From Blattamonas nauphoetae (lineage: Eukaryota; Preaxostyla; Oxymonadida), in assembly GCA_033064195.1 (NCBI GenBank), contig JARBJD010000021.1:186001-250000 (forward strand): 64,000 nucleotides of DNA. Reading direction: 5' to 3'. Of the stretch, positions 11,400 through 22,544 are shown piece after piece. The position numbers and the translations under genes were made by a program. The notes below the pieces were generated by a model. It did not search any database. It worked only from the letters and a program-made list of their open reading frames with translations, and was not told the origin of the DNA. Positions within the stretch are counted from its first letter, which is position 1. Each line of letters opens with the position of its first letter.

Positions 11400-13990
11400 A
11401 TACCCTTTTCACGCAACTCACAGAATTGAATCCTTTCGATTGCCGTAAAAACCAAAGTATTGTCAATAAAGGAATATACGTGAATATTTGGGAAGATTAA
11501 AGGAACAGAGAATCGATATGTTTTGAATGAAAGGGGAGAACAAGCGCTGAACACTTCTTTACTCAAATAAATGGCGGAGTTGTCTTCCATCCCTCGTTTT
11601 TTGCTCTCGCAGCAATACTGTTGTGAACACACTGTCACATCTAAACTTGTCACCACTGTTGGTGGCTGAGTCACCTGCGTCTCCAGAAGCTGAACAAGAA
11701 ACTTCATTTGCGCCTTCACCGATTCCACCTCTTCCGACGCTTCAGGTGCTCCTACCGCTCTTCTCGCAGCTTCTTCACCTCGTTCTCCAGTGCCGCCACG
11801 TGTGTCAGCAGATAATCAACAACTGGTGTGTTTGTGATGTGCACAGACAGAAGGTAGGGGTAGGACGAAGGAGAGATCGTGGAGAGGGAGAGTGAGGAAG
11901 AGAAGAAGGCAGACTTGGTGGCGTGTTGGGTGGGGGTGGAGGGAGGACAGAGTGACGTGCGTCGGGTGGGACGGCGGGGCCTGCACCGAAGGTAGAGACA
12001 AAATGATGAAACACAAACCTAAAAATAGGAAACACGATCAAGACAAGAAACAGAACCACACACCGGAAAATGTGACTGGTGGAATCACGCCCATTGTGAT
12101 TGTGCGCAGCCTCTCAGTCCGAAATCGGTCGAGTATCCCTGTTTTCCTTTCGAGCTTTGTCGCTGGCGTCGCCTGTGTATTCGAACATTCACCTAGGCTT
12201 GCTCTGCATTCCCTCGTTCCTTCCCTCCGCACTGTCCACATGATGCAGTCAGTTCGGAACGTCACACTGAAACAGCGGCGCCTGCTCTCCCTCATCCCCC
12301 AACACGTCCTCCTCCCGACTCTGTGGACACACTCAGGCTTGCACTTCCGAAGTCACGTTTCGTCTGGCAAGCAATCGGAAGACAGGATGGAGAGAGTCGG
12401 CTCCACAACTTCCTCCTTCTTCTCCTCTTCCCTCTTCTTCTCTTCCCCCATTCGCGGCACTCGGAAGAAGTTCATCGGGAGCATCCCAACCTCTCCCTTC
12501 ACCTCGCCCAGCATCCACCCCTCCCCCGGCCAGTCAAACGCGTAGCAGAAGCACAACTCCCCTGCTTTGAGCCCCGACTCCTTCATGAACGCCCATGCAC
12601 TCTCTTCCAACCAGTAGGGCGCTTTGACCAGGCAATGTTTGAGCAGAACTGGTGTTTCGAGACAAGCATAAACAGAGTACGTGTTTTGCATTTAGAACTT
12701 CAGAGCATGTGAAGAGAAGGTTGTTTGGTTGGATTCTTCAAAGAAAATAGGAGTGAGCACGATGGAGAAGTTCATGGTGCTCTTTTCGTCAGCTCCCTGT
12801 TCATACTCACCTTCCCAGGAACGAGCACATCAAGTGCATAATGTCCCGATTTTGGATCGGAATTGTGGAAATTAGTAACTACTTCGGGTGGGTATGGCAC
12901 AGTGTCGACAGTACTGTTGTGAAGAAAGGTGACTGCCAAACTTGGCGGAAGGGTTGGATGAACTCGCGCAGAATCGTCTCTTAAAAGCCAGAAAGAACAT
13001 GTGGCTGCTGTGTGGACAAGTACAAATCTCAGTTCTTGGGTATTTCCTTTGTAGTTCGTCGATTGTCGATTTGACAGAAAGAGTTGATAAAATACCCTCT
13101 TGCATGAATTTCTGTTGTGAATCCAGTTTTTTGATCAACTGCGACACTGTGTCGTTCATAGTCGTAGGGATATCCGTGTTTGAGTCTGCAATCTTCTCCA
13201 AAACCTAAATGTCGGAGAGGAAGCTGTGGTCATACGCTATCCCTCCAGACATTAGAAAACGGACCATAGGTAATCCACATCAATCTAAGCCACTTGTGGA
13301 ACCGCAGCAGGTGCGACAGGGTGGAATTCGGAGCTTATGAAAGGCGTGAAGTGATAGCCGGTCACTGCTGGGATTGACAGAGGAAATGCAGTGAACGAGA
13401 TCGCTTGAAGTGTAGAGGGGATGAATTGTGTGCACGCTGAGTGGAAATATCGGGGTTGGGGAGGCGACGATTCCGTTGTCACAACCGACCAAGAATGTTG
13501 GGAGAAGGAGTAAGCCCACAGCTTGTTCTCTGACCTTTCCGATGTCCGACCTCCAAAAACAATCATCGAGCGAGACACAGGTGAGTATACAGCCACATGC
13601 GAGCAGATCGGTGGTGGTCGGTTCTTGCCTGGCGTCAGGAAGGTCTAGGTCTGTGCCACGATATCAAGTGAGTACAAAGCATTCAATCGGTGCTGATTCA
13701 TTCCCCAAATCCACACAGTGTTCCATTCTTCATCACCACCGGGTAGAGATAGCGTGGAGATGGTCGACGATGGTGGATGGACAAGACATCAACTTCACAT
13801 AAATGATGAGAAAGAGGTTGATAAGAGTGTAAAAACAATGTAAAAGCACACTGATGTTGTGAATGTTCGTTTTCTCTTCTCAAAATGCCTATTTCCGAGT
13901 TGGGCTGGATCACGTCATCATTTGCTGACAAATGAAGAGAAAGAGGTTGTAAAGGATGAAAAAGAAACAAAACACCATTTCATCATCATT
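11400..13990 (-). pseudogene. Broken kelch-repeat / coiled-coil / SH3-like gene carried inside the hAT element
   Basis: On the minus strand around 13800-13290 there are kelch-type blades: PSPRYLYPVV followed by a FG(E)-type turn and ALYSLDI, then VAVYSPVSRSMIVFGG, ENKLWAYSFSQHSWSVV and PPQPRYFHSACTQF. Further left, 13201-12872 is helical (TVSQLIKKLDSQQKFMQEG). At 12690-12353 an SH3-like string reads AGELCFCYAFDWPGEGWMLGE, then GEVGMLPMNFFRV (compare the SH3 pattern W.GE..G..G.FP.NYV). A coiled-coil piece lies at 11730-11620. The blades are in different frames and at least one shift falls inside a kelch motif, so this is a decayed copy. It lies wholly within the element's termini, consistent with gene capture. 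Confidence 0.5.
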
Positions 13991-14192
13991 TGGGTGAGTG
14001 GAAAAGTTGAGAGAACGAAGAGAAGGAGTCGGAGTCGGTCGGTCAGGCCGACTTTTTGTCCGATGTTGGGGAAGGACAGACCGACTCAGGGACTCTTGAA
14101 CTACGACGTTTTGAATATTAATTTCGAGAAAAATGAGATGAAATAATTATAGTGATGTTGTGAATCAAAAATGAGAAAATGTGAACAATAAA

Positions 14193-14265
14193 GTGACACT
14201 GGCGGGATTCGATCCTTGGTCCGGGGAACAAAAAGCTATCGTGCTACAGCTAGACTAAAGGGCAC
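14193..14265 (-). tRNA. tRNA-like sequence, probably decayed
   Basis: A 73-base stretch near the right end of the hAT element carries, on the minus strand, an A-box-like TAGTCTAGCTGTAG and a B-box-like GGATCGAATCC at tRNA spacing. The acceptor stem has about two mispairs and the T and anticodon stems do not pair well, so I cannot assign an anticodon with confidence. It is likely a tRNA relic or tRNA-derived repeat rather than a working tRNA. Confidence 0.3.
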
Positions 14266-14989
14266 TTCAAATTAGTCGCCGACTGTTTTATTTTTAGGGA
14301 CTGGACTAGATCTTTTCAGACCGACCACTGCCCATGCCTACGTACGGCTTAGGCTTTTTGTTTTTAATCATTTCATGTCTACCAGGTTGATAATTATGTT
14401 CAGCTGACAGAGAAAAGGAGGTGGACCGAAAAGATTTTTCTCTGTTTTACTGCTTCCACGGACTGATAATCAACCTGGTAGACATGAAATGATTAAAAAC
14501 AAAAAGCCTAAGCCGTACGAAGATGCGAATGATTATTGATGCTTCATATGGATTTTCGTCCGTAGTTGATCCGCCCCATGAAAGACCATTACTTCTGAAT
14601 CACCCTGTATTCTCAATCTGATAGTAGCGTCAATCAAGCACGAAAATCAATAATTCACGATCTTCAAGGTGGACAATATTACCGTCCGTGCGATGATTTT
14701 CCTGAAGTGGTATAGCTATTTGACACTTTTCGACTCAAGAGAGGGGTTCAAAAAGTATGGGATCACTTTTTTTGTCAACAAGTTGAAACTCGATTTAAGC
14801 TCACCTGAAGAGGAGAAAGTCACTTCAGAACACATTCCCACATGAATAACCCTCTCAAATCGAAAATCGACAATCATACGAAGAATGGGTCAATCTTGAT
14901 CAAAACAATCATCATTTCGTAGATCAAATGATCATACCTGCTATTGAAGTGGAGAGTGCTTTATCTCTCATACAGATATAGTCATTATT

Positions 14990-16690
14990 CTTACTATTTC
15001 CGCCAATCAGACACTTCTATCACATGGAGCTTCCATCTCACTTCACAACTCAAATTTTGACGCATCTACCATTCCAACTGTCTTATCTCCTGTTCTCCAC
15101 TCGAATCTTTTTTCAGACAGAAGTGATCCAAAATTTCATGTCACTATTTTCTGCCCATCTGGTTTCTTCTCCGCCATCCTGCAAGTCCGGCCGCACAATT
15201 AATTGGACCATCTATACTCGATCTTATTCCACAAATCCACTTTATTTCAAGAACTTGATGATCAATTCGTCCATTTTTCCTCGCACTGCAGAAATACCGG
15301 CATTGTCACGCAATCACAATCAATCACTGTGACTTGTTAATCGGGTTCTCTGATCTGCGCGGAGCTCACAAAGGAGAGTTTTCGAAAAGTAGTCATTCCA
15401 ACCGGTCATTACGCAATCATCTCATCAGAAGCAGAACAATGTCGTCTCGTCAAAGATCTGAAGGTCGATCTTCACGGAATGACCATAAATGTGAAATTCA
15501 CGACGTTCACGCGATCAGTGAGGACAATCACCATGGAACTCACCTCTTTGCCCACCGCTCTGTGGAACCTTAGTGCGATGACAGCCGACAGGATGACAAT
15601 CTCATCGCGAACTGCGAAGCGGTCTCCACATGCTCAACCCCTCCACATGCTCATAATCAATCCAAAATCAAACTAAATTCTTTCTCAGATGTCTGCAGCA
15701 TCGCCCAAACAACTGTGGATGTTCAGGGCAGCTAAGCATCGATTGCAGTGGAAATGGGGTGTGTGTGTGAACGAATCGGATCTTTCCTTGTCAACCAGGA
15801 TGTCCTAATCGTCCCTTCGACTTTCACAAACGCACAAACCACATCGTCGATTCGACAGGATCGTTCTCTTCAGTCGACGTTTTCACCCTCGATTGCTCCA
15901 CCTTGTTCTCCACAACGCCTCTCGTCATCAACTTAATGGCCGATACATCGTCTCTCGACTTCACCGTTCGAGGGTGATCGGCACCCATCTCTCTCCGAAG
16001 GGATCCTCGCTCATCTACTGTGAGTTACCCTTGCTCCGGACCCTTCACGTGTCGAGTGTGGGAGCGCCACGGTTCGGATCATCTCGCTTGGTCCCGAATG
16101 CGGATGGCTGTGCGGAGTGTGTTGTTGAATCATGCGATCGAACCGTTGACCATGACGACACACTCACTCTGACCTCGGCAGCCCTGTCGCCGTTTCTGTC
16201 TGTCTGTCGCTCCTGTTAGACGAAAGGGGCTGAGATCTCTCCTGTCGGAGGGTCTGCAACCACTTTCAGGTCGCCCCGGACGCGGCTGACCTCATACTGC
16301 ACATACACAAGTTTCAGTTGAATTCCCGTTCTATACACCGTCTGCGCTGCTTCTTCTTGTCTTCGACGCGCCACTGCGCATCGCGAGCCTCCTTCAGAAC
16401 GAGAGGGCTCAATCTGCCACCAAGAGCCCATTGTCTCGCCAACCATCATCTTCGTCGACAACGAAAGGCACAGGCCACAAGAAGGAATCCCACGAAAGCG
16501 AAGGATAAAGATGAACTGGAGGATCCCAACACCAAGGGTCACCGCATGCCTTGATCGTGAAGCTTGATCACGAACTGTATCGAAAGTCGAAATCGCCGTC
16601 TGAAGCTCATCATCGAGAACACACCTTCGCCAAAGAGGGTTCAGATGGAAGCAACGACGCGGCAGTCATCGTCCGAACAGATTTCGATAG
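14990..16690 (+). pseudogene. Unidentified plus-strand coding-like debris in element D
   Basis: Short plus-strand segments of protein-like composition (about 15024-15332, 15334-15676, 15893-16219 and 16318-16554) follow each other in changing frames. None carries a motif I recognise. Bases 14665-14990 show no gene. Confidence 0.15.
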
Positions 16691-16699
16691 ACTGAAAGT

Positions 16700-17310
16700 G
16701 TGACATCAACCATAACAATCACAGACATCACCAACGTTATTCACACCGGACGAACCTCAGATCCAACACGAAGGAACAGTGGCGTCAAAACAACTACCTG
16801 CCAAGATATCAACCAACGAAGAGCGAAACTGGATCATCGACACCCTTCTTCGTCGCGTTTCCCATCCTACCCAACAACGACAAGATCAGACATGGCAGAC
16901 TCGTCAAACCCGCTGATCGGCGACACGACAATCAAGCCGATGGAGACAGTGTTGTTCGAGATCTGCCCGGAACATCAGAAAGTGAGGCTTCTGACGCCTC
17001 TGATGTCGTGTGCGGTGTTTCTGGCGTCGGATGCGTTTGGGAACTGCGTTGTGCAGCGAATGTTTGATAGCCTCCTCTCCTTCACTCACACCAGGATCAT
17101 TCATGCCTCTATTCAACCCGCCGAGCCACGCGTGGAACATACAGATGCTGATGGAGAAGAACTCGCGCTAGTACTTGCTCGGAATGATGAACAAGCCGCA
17201 GCTGGCGGGACTGATCTCAGACAGATTTGCGAACTATGTGTTCAAGCGAATGATTGAACGAGTGGAAGGGAATGTGTTTGAGTTTGTGCTGGGAGGTAGT
17301 TGAAGTCGAT
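16700..17310 (+). pseudogene. Pumilio/PUF-like repeat fragment
   Basis: The plus strand near 16960-17080 reads LTPLMSCAVFLASDAFGNCV followed directly by VQRMFD. Near 17195-17290, in another frame, it reads GLISDRFANYVFKRMIE and then RVEGNVFEFV. The motif FGN.VVQ..F and the F.NYV..R..E string match the core helices of PUF RNA-binding repeats. Only about two repeats are visible, separated by an in-frame stop and frame change, so this is a fragment and cannot be a working eight-repeat PUF protein. It sits inside element D. Confidence 0.4.
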
Positions 17311-19350
17311 GCTGCATGGACGACATGTGAAGACGACGACTGAGAAGGTGCACCAAGAGAAGACAGGGCGAGAGAGGAAGGAGGCAGAGCAGGAGGAGCG
17401 TCTCTTCTGTCACTCCCTTCAGAATCAGCACGCATTCGCCGTTCTCGCCGAAGACACGGCTGGGACGAGTGGAAACCCGGAATGGAGATGACATAGAACG
17501 ACGCGGGCACATCAAAAGAGACAAAAGTATCGGTCCTGCCCAAAATTCACTCATCGCAAGCTCCAATGCAACCACCGTCACATCGCGAAGTGCCCTCTCC
17601 GTGCATCCCCAACCATGTCGCGACATTTCGATCAAAACACGAGTGCAGTTGTCTGCGCTGGTCGGTGTTGTGCGAGAGAGACAGAACGGGACAGGACACC
17701 CGTCGGCAGACACACAGAACGAGAACATCGTGTAGCTGATCATTCCAATCAGCTGGCAGCTCACATCAGTCAATCTTGTGTCTCAACTGCACGACTATGT
17801 CTTCTCTGGCGAAGATCTGGACAAGACGAGGAGTATGTACCTGATCGACACATCTCACTTTTCTACTTCCTGATCTTCTATTCCAACACGACGATCGAGA
17901 AGGGAGCGAGTAGTCAAGATGCAGCTAGTTGTGGACGCTTCTTCACTACTCGCTCGCTTTCGTCCTCGCTATCATCTCGGATCACGCTCCGTTTGTTGTC
18001 TCTTGATTTGTCTTTCTGATTTGTTCTGATTACTTTCTTCACCTTGATTGCATTCATTTCGTTGTTCGTATCTTCTCTCGTTTCGTTCAGGGTGAAGACA
18101 TCATCATCTCCAAATCACACAGACCAATCGCACAATGCACTCTCCCACCTCTGCTCTTCATATGTCACATCACAAACAATCATCCCATCTCTTCTTTTAC
18201 TCGCACTGTTCTGTCCCACCTCGCTTCCCGTTCCCATCCAACGGCACCTTCTCAACCTCCCCTCCAACTTCGATCACATCCCAAAGCAGACCTCCGATTT
18301 CTTCACCATCTGAACCGACTGTATGCGCTCCTCTCGTCCTCTCATCACGTCCAACGCGACCAAGCTCTTGTCGCAGCTGCAGAAGATCAAGAAGGATTGC
18401 TTGGATTAGGCGTTCTCGTCAATGATCTCGACCTCGAAGGTGTTCATTATTGTTCTGTCATTTTCTTGTTTGTATGCAGAACTGAGGGATCTTACGCTGG
18501 CCGAGGCTTTCCGCCCAACACTCACAACCACCATCGCCAATCAAATCAGAGATTCGCCGCAGATCTGGTACGGCTTCCGAGCAGGACTCAACGAGAAGTC
18601 CATCCACAGTCTGTCCACCACTCTCTCATCAACTACATTCATCTCTTTCTCTTGCACGCTTATCTTGTCATCTTAGTCTTCACTATCTCTTTATCTTCCG
18701 TCCATTTCTCTCCTCCAGTCTGCAAATACAGTCAATCCGACCATGTTAAATGCCGTCTGATTGTTGACGAGAAGACACTCGACTGTCTCGTCATCGAAGC
18801 CAAAGAATCAGGACACCTCGCCGAGCTGACAGGATAAGGTCTGCCTTCTTCTCTTCTCATTTGTGTCCTAGACTCGTGTTCGGAATCGCTGTTCCATCTC
18901 AACAAGGTGGCACAGTGGAAGAGGAAGAATATCGGAGAGGACGACACACAGACGAAGGCGGCGAGGAAGAGGAAAGAGGCGAGGTTGTTGTATGTGAATG
19001 CGGATCTGATGGAACAAGTGGCGAACGGACATATCTCGAAGTCAATCATCATGAGCGACGAGAGCAACAGTTTGTTCATTTCCTTCCTTTCTTCTCCTCT
19101 CTCTCCCATCCTTTCTCTTCATCCCCCTCCCCTTTCTATCATTTTCCTCCCCTCTCTTCCTTTTCAGCTGTTTAGGACGACGCCGTGCAACGTCAGATCT
19201 TCCTCGATCTGAATGCCGCTGTGTCCAACGCTGGCCAGCACACAAAGATCTTCCGAACGTGCTACTCCTTCGACCAGAACAGTCACTCCGCTATGGCTGA
19301 CCGGAAGGACACCACAGACGAGCCACAAGTGAAGGGGAGAGGTGAATGAC
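17311..19350 (+). pseudogene. Unidentified plus-strand coding-like debris in element D
   Basis: Protein-like plus-strand segments occur at 18422-18676 (LRDLTLAEAFRPTLTTTIAN), 18907-19080 (a basic helical stretch KVAQWKRKNIGEDDTQ and on) and 19170-19340. Candidate short introns exist, such as the pyrimidine-rich stretch at 19075-19170, so part could be spliced. I recognise no domain and the frames do not join over the full length. Confidence 0.2.
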
Positions 19351-19641
19351 GATCAATCCCATTTCATCGCTTGTTCGATCCATTCTCTAAACATCTCAAA
19401 TTTTCTTTCAATTCCTGTTTTATGTTATTATTATCAAAAACAACTCATAGAATTTATAATTAAAGGAGAAATGGACATAATTCGTTCTGATCAGCCCTTT
19501 GTACATAAAAAGGCACCTTCTCCTCAGATCTTTGACCTCTATATCTCGAAACAGCCCAGCCCTGTCCTTAGAATGTCCTCACCTGTCATTTCCTCAAAGA
19601 TCGTGAATTATTGACATGGCGTGGATTATTGACACTACTAT

Positions 19642-20050
19642 GAGCAAATGGGAGATTTTCAATGATATGTCCAATTGGAACGAAACACCTCTCAAACATT
19701 GATTTTTAGAAAAATTGCATGAAAAAAAGATTTTAAGTGAGATGGAGGGAAATAATTTTCGGTTTTTCGTCCTAGAGCTTGTCTTTGTCGATCATGTCTT
19801 CGTTTCAATAGTGGATGTTGAACAGGAATTAGAGGTTAAAGAAACAACATTTCAATCAATGTCTTCAACGAAATGATAAATGTGTGTTTTAGTCAAAGAG
19901 GGAAAGATTGATTGAAGAATGATCAACCCTTAAAACAAGTTTGTGGACACCTCATAAAAAAGCACCCAAATATTTTTGAAAAGACACACCACACTAATCA
20001 CAGGAGAAGACGAGCTCAGTTAAAACAGAAGAGACACAAATTGTGATAGG
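19642..20050. other. Intergenic gap between element D and the ARM-like gene
   Basis: AT-rich sequence with no open frame or repeat that I can support. It presumably contains the promoter of the gene starting at 20051. Confidence 0.5.
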
Positions 20051-22243
20051 ATGCTGATTGGGAACATGTACTTGTTCCACCCCAGAACCAGCATCAAGAT
20101 TGATTTGGATGGGGCGATCACGACTTCATTCATCAACTCCATGCAACACGAACAGGATGATTATTCCTCTGTCGATTTCTCTCCTACAATGAAGATAAAT
20201 CAGAAACCATCAGTTATCACACCGACGATTCAACAACAATCAGAACCGAAAAGTCCAGTCTGTTTTCTCATCCATTCAATGTCCCCCAAACATAGAATCA
20301 GCTCCTCTCTCTTCTTCATATGTTTTCTGGGCCACATTCGGGTTTTCGTTTGATTGCTTTGAAATGTCTACTCGAACTGGCATCTCGTCTGAACTCTCAC
20401 TCATTTTTCTCATCTTTTGATGAATTAGAATCGCCAGATACGATTGATATGATGATTGAGCTGGACTGTGTTCAATACCTTGCTGTCTTTTGTGACCTTT
20501 CCGAGCCGGAAGCTTGTCCTGTTTGTTCTTCCATCTTTCGTCACACTCTTCCTCTCAGGAAGAACTCCCGGAACTTGTTCTTCTTCTCCGTATCCTCCTC
20601 TCATCTTTGATGTTTTCCACTATCTTGACAGTTGAATCATCATCGGTTGTGTGGATGGAGATATCACAATCATCGATCGCATCCTTCTTATTTCGTTGTC
20701 TTCAAGACTGCAAATCAGAACAAGCCCTAGAAATGGTATCTTTATATTTCATCATTCACATTTCATCCATTTAGAATGGATTATGCCTACAAATCTTGCA
20801 CTCGGATCTCAAAGTCTCACGGACTCTGTTTATCTCGAACAAGACACTTATTCAAGACATTTTTCTGATATTTGAAGAAAAGCCACCGTCGATCGTAGTT
20901 TTGAAAGTGTTGGCTCAGATGGTGTTCTCACCATGTCTGGGATTGGCGACACTCTCCCTCTCGACTCTCGCACAGTTCTCATATAATTCAATGCATGAAA
21001 TTGCCTTTCTTTCTCGGTTCAAGATGTTTCCACGACGACTTGCCAACTCTACGAATCAAGTATTGTTACCAAAACGACTTTGCCAAACGATCTCCAACAA
21101 ACTCCACATGATGAACAACTTTCTTCCAAAGGAGTCCATTGCTTCAGAGTATTCAATTTTTTTTCCTTTTTCATGCCTCTTCATTCTCAGAATGCACTTT
21201 CTTCATGAGGCGATGGTTCTTCTTTACAACTTGTTGATCGTTGATCCTAATTCGCCGAACTCAGATGTATCGCCCATTTTCCTCATTCTCATCATCAGTT
21301 TGTGATAGATTGTGAATTAATTCCCGTCACGAAGGGCCTAATCAAAACACTATGCCATGTCGATTCTATCGACTCGAAACCTGATGACCAATGGCACATC
21401 AAGGAAAGCATCGACATCTCCTGGAGTCTGTTTACCAACAGTCTCAAAAAGAGATCCGATTCTCTCACCTCAATCGTCATGTCGGCAATCGATGACATGG
21501 AAGAATTGACAAGTCTTCTCGTTGAGTCGAGACAAAAATTCCAAACTGAATATGTCAGTGATCTCATCTTTCTCGAGAAGTTTTCTTCGACCCAATATAT
21601 CGGCGTCATTCCACTCCTCGAGCACGATCTTCTTGCCCGTCTCTTCTCCGTCCAACAACCCCAAACTGTCCCTTTATCGAACACACTCTTTCACCTCCAT
21701 CTCCTTTCAGTGATCACTCTTTTTCTCGAGTCACCTGTCAAGAGTAATACTTCCAAAGATCAAACCAGAACTACCACTCTTCGAATCGAAAGAATCTTGG
21801 AAGTCACTAAGTCTTACCTTGTCTTCATTCTTCCGAAAGAGAGTTTTTTGGAGCCGAATCATAGCAACAGGCTGGAGCTCACAAGAACGATCACAAAGAT
21901 CGACAAGCTAATCACTGATCTGGAAGATGAGACTCAAGATGAGTGGGATTTGATCACAGAACAAGAAATATGGGAAACATCATGGATGACAGAAGTGATA
22001 GACGAGGAGACGTTGGAACCACGACTCGAAAACATGAACCGACGAGACGAAGACATGAGAGAGAATGAGACCGACAGATGGATGCTCCGAAGAAGAAGAC
22101 TGGGCGAATGTGGGTTTGAAGATGCACTCGAAGCCAGAATGGCGACTCGTGGATACCTCCACACTGACGATAGATTCACGATGATACATGCGATGGAGAA
22201 GAACGAAGGCCTGAATTTCAACTTTTTTGAGGAAGATGCTTGA
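20051..22243 (+). CDS. ARM/HEAT-like helical repeat protein, 7 exons, 653 aa
   Basis: Exons joined from sequence: 20051-20257, 20296-20520, 20559-20589, 20632-20735, 20775-21148, 21191-21266 and 21299-22243. All six introns (32-42 nt) are GT-AG with pyrimidine-rich 3' ends, and the spliced length is an exact multiple of three. The product is built of leucine-rich helices (RLIALKCLLELASRLNS, IVVLKVLAQMVFSPCLG, MHFLHEAMVLLYNLLIV), the pattern of an armadillo/HEAT scaffold. The C-terminus is highly charged (acidic and Arg-rich, DEETLEPRLENMNRRDED). No catalytic motif is seen. The role is unknown; a protein-interaction scaffold is an inference. The start is the first ATG of an open exon, so it could begin slightly further upstream. 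It is well conserved in frame and not a pseudogene. Confidence 0.75.
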
Positions 22244-22544
22244 GAGGATTCAGATTCTTCGAATGATTAGTCGATCTTGAATCACAAAACGCAGACAATT
22301 GAGAAGGAGGAATAGTCAATCATTCCCAGGTCATTCATTCGTTATTTCATGTCATGTGGTTTTCATTCATCATGTCTTTCATGAAAACTGCTTTCCACAA
22401 CCGATTTAAGTTGCGATTCGTTCAAATGGTGCCTGAATGGTTAGATCGAACTCAATTGACATCAAAAGCTGTTATCGGATCAAATATTCAAAAATCTTGA
22501 AATTGATCTCATTTTGAAACGAAGACTGAGAATTATTAAGACAG

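Larger units (their letters stand above)
11338..14340. mobile_element. hAT-type element (3.0 kb) inside the MITE, 8-bp target duplication
   Basis: It begins TAGGCATGGGCAGCGGTC and ends with the inverse (GACCGACCACTGCCCATGCCTA region, finishing at 14340). The 8 bp CGTACGGC occur directly before (11330-11337) and directly after (14341-14348). An 8-bp duplication plus a TAGG...GGGCA terminus is characteristic of the hAT superfamily. I see no hAT transposase; the interior instead holds broken kelch/SH3-like gene pieces on the minus strand, so it looks non-autonomous. The duplication is perfect, which argues for a clean insertion. Confidence 0.85.
11242..14607. mobile_element. Mariner-type hairpin MITE, split by a hAT insertion
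   Basis: The ends CAGGGTGATTCAGAAGT (11242) and its inverted copy (to 14607) are flanked by TA on both sides (11240-11241 and 14608-14609), the Tc1/mariner hallmark. Without the inserted hAT the element is about 355 bp: a 142-bp left arm (11242-11337 plus 14349-14394), a 71-bp loop (14395-14465) and a 142-bp right arm (14466-14607). It is thus a near-complete palindrome with no coding capacity. The arms differ at scattered bases, for example around 11308-11325. Confidence 0.85.
14621..19641. mobile_element. TIR element D (5.0 kb core), related to element B
   Basis: The left end starts ATAGTAGCGTCAAT and the right end, inverted, ATAGTAGTGTCAAT. An 18-bp perfect match TCAATAATTCACGATCTT lies at 14647-14664 and inverted at 19597-19614. 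The terminus resembles element B (ATAGTGGTGTCA), and the left side also has the GCGGGTTTATCCGG outer module, now pushed away to 11201-11235 by the MITE/hAT insertion. The right side lacks a visible outer module. No transposase was found; the interior is host-like coding debris on the plus strand. The repeats are more diverged than those of B, so D is probably older. Confidence 0.5.

Noticed and set aside
14193-14265. A functional tRNA-Lys
   Set aside because: A and B boxes are present but the stems mispair and the anticodon arm cannot be drawn convincingly.
2812-19641. Polinton or other virus-like element as the identity of the TIR elements
   Set aside because: No capsid, polymerase or integrase-like protein is visible, the elements are only 3-5 kb, and the expected 6-bp duplication was not found.
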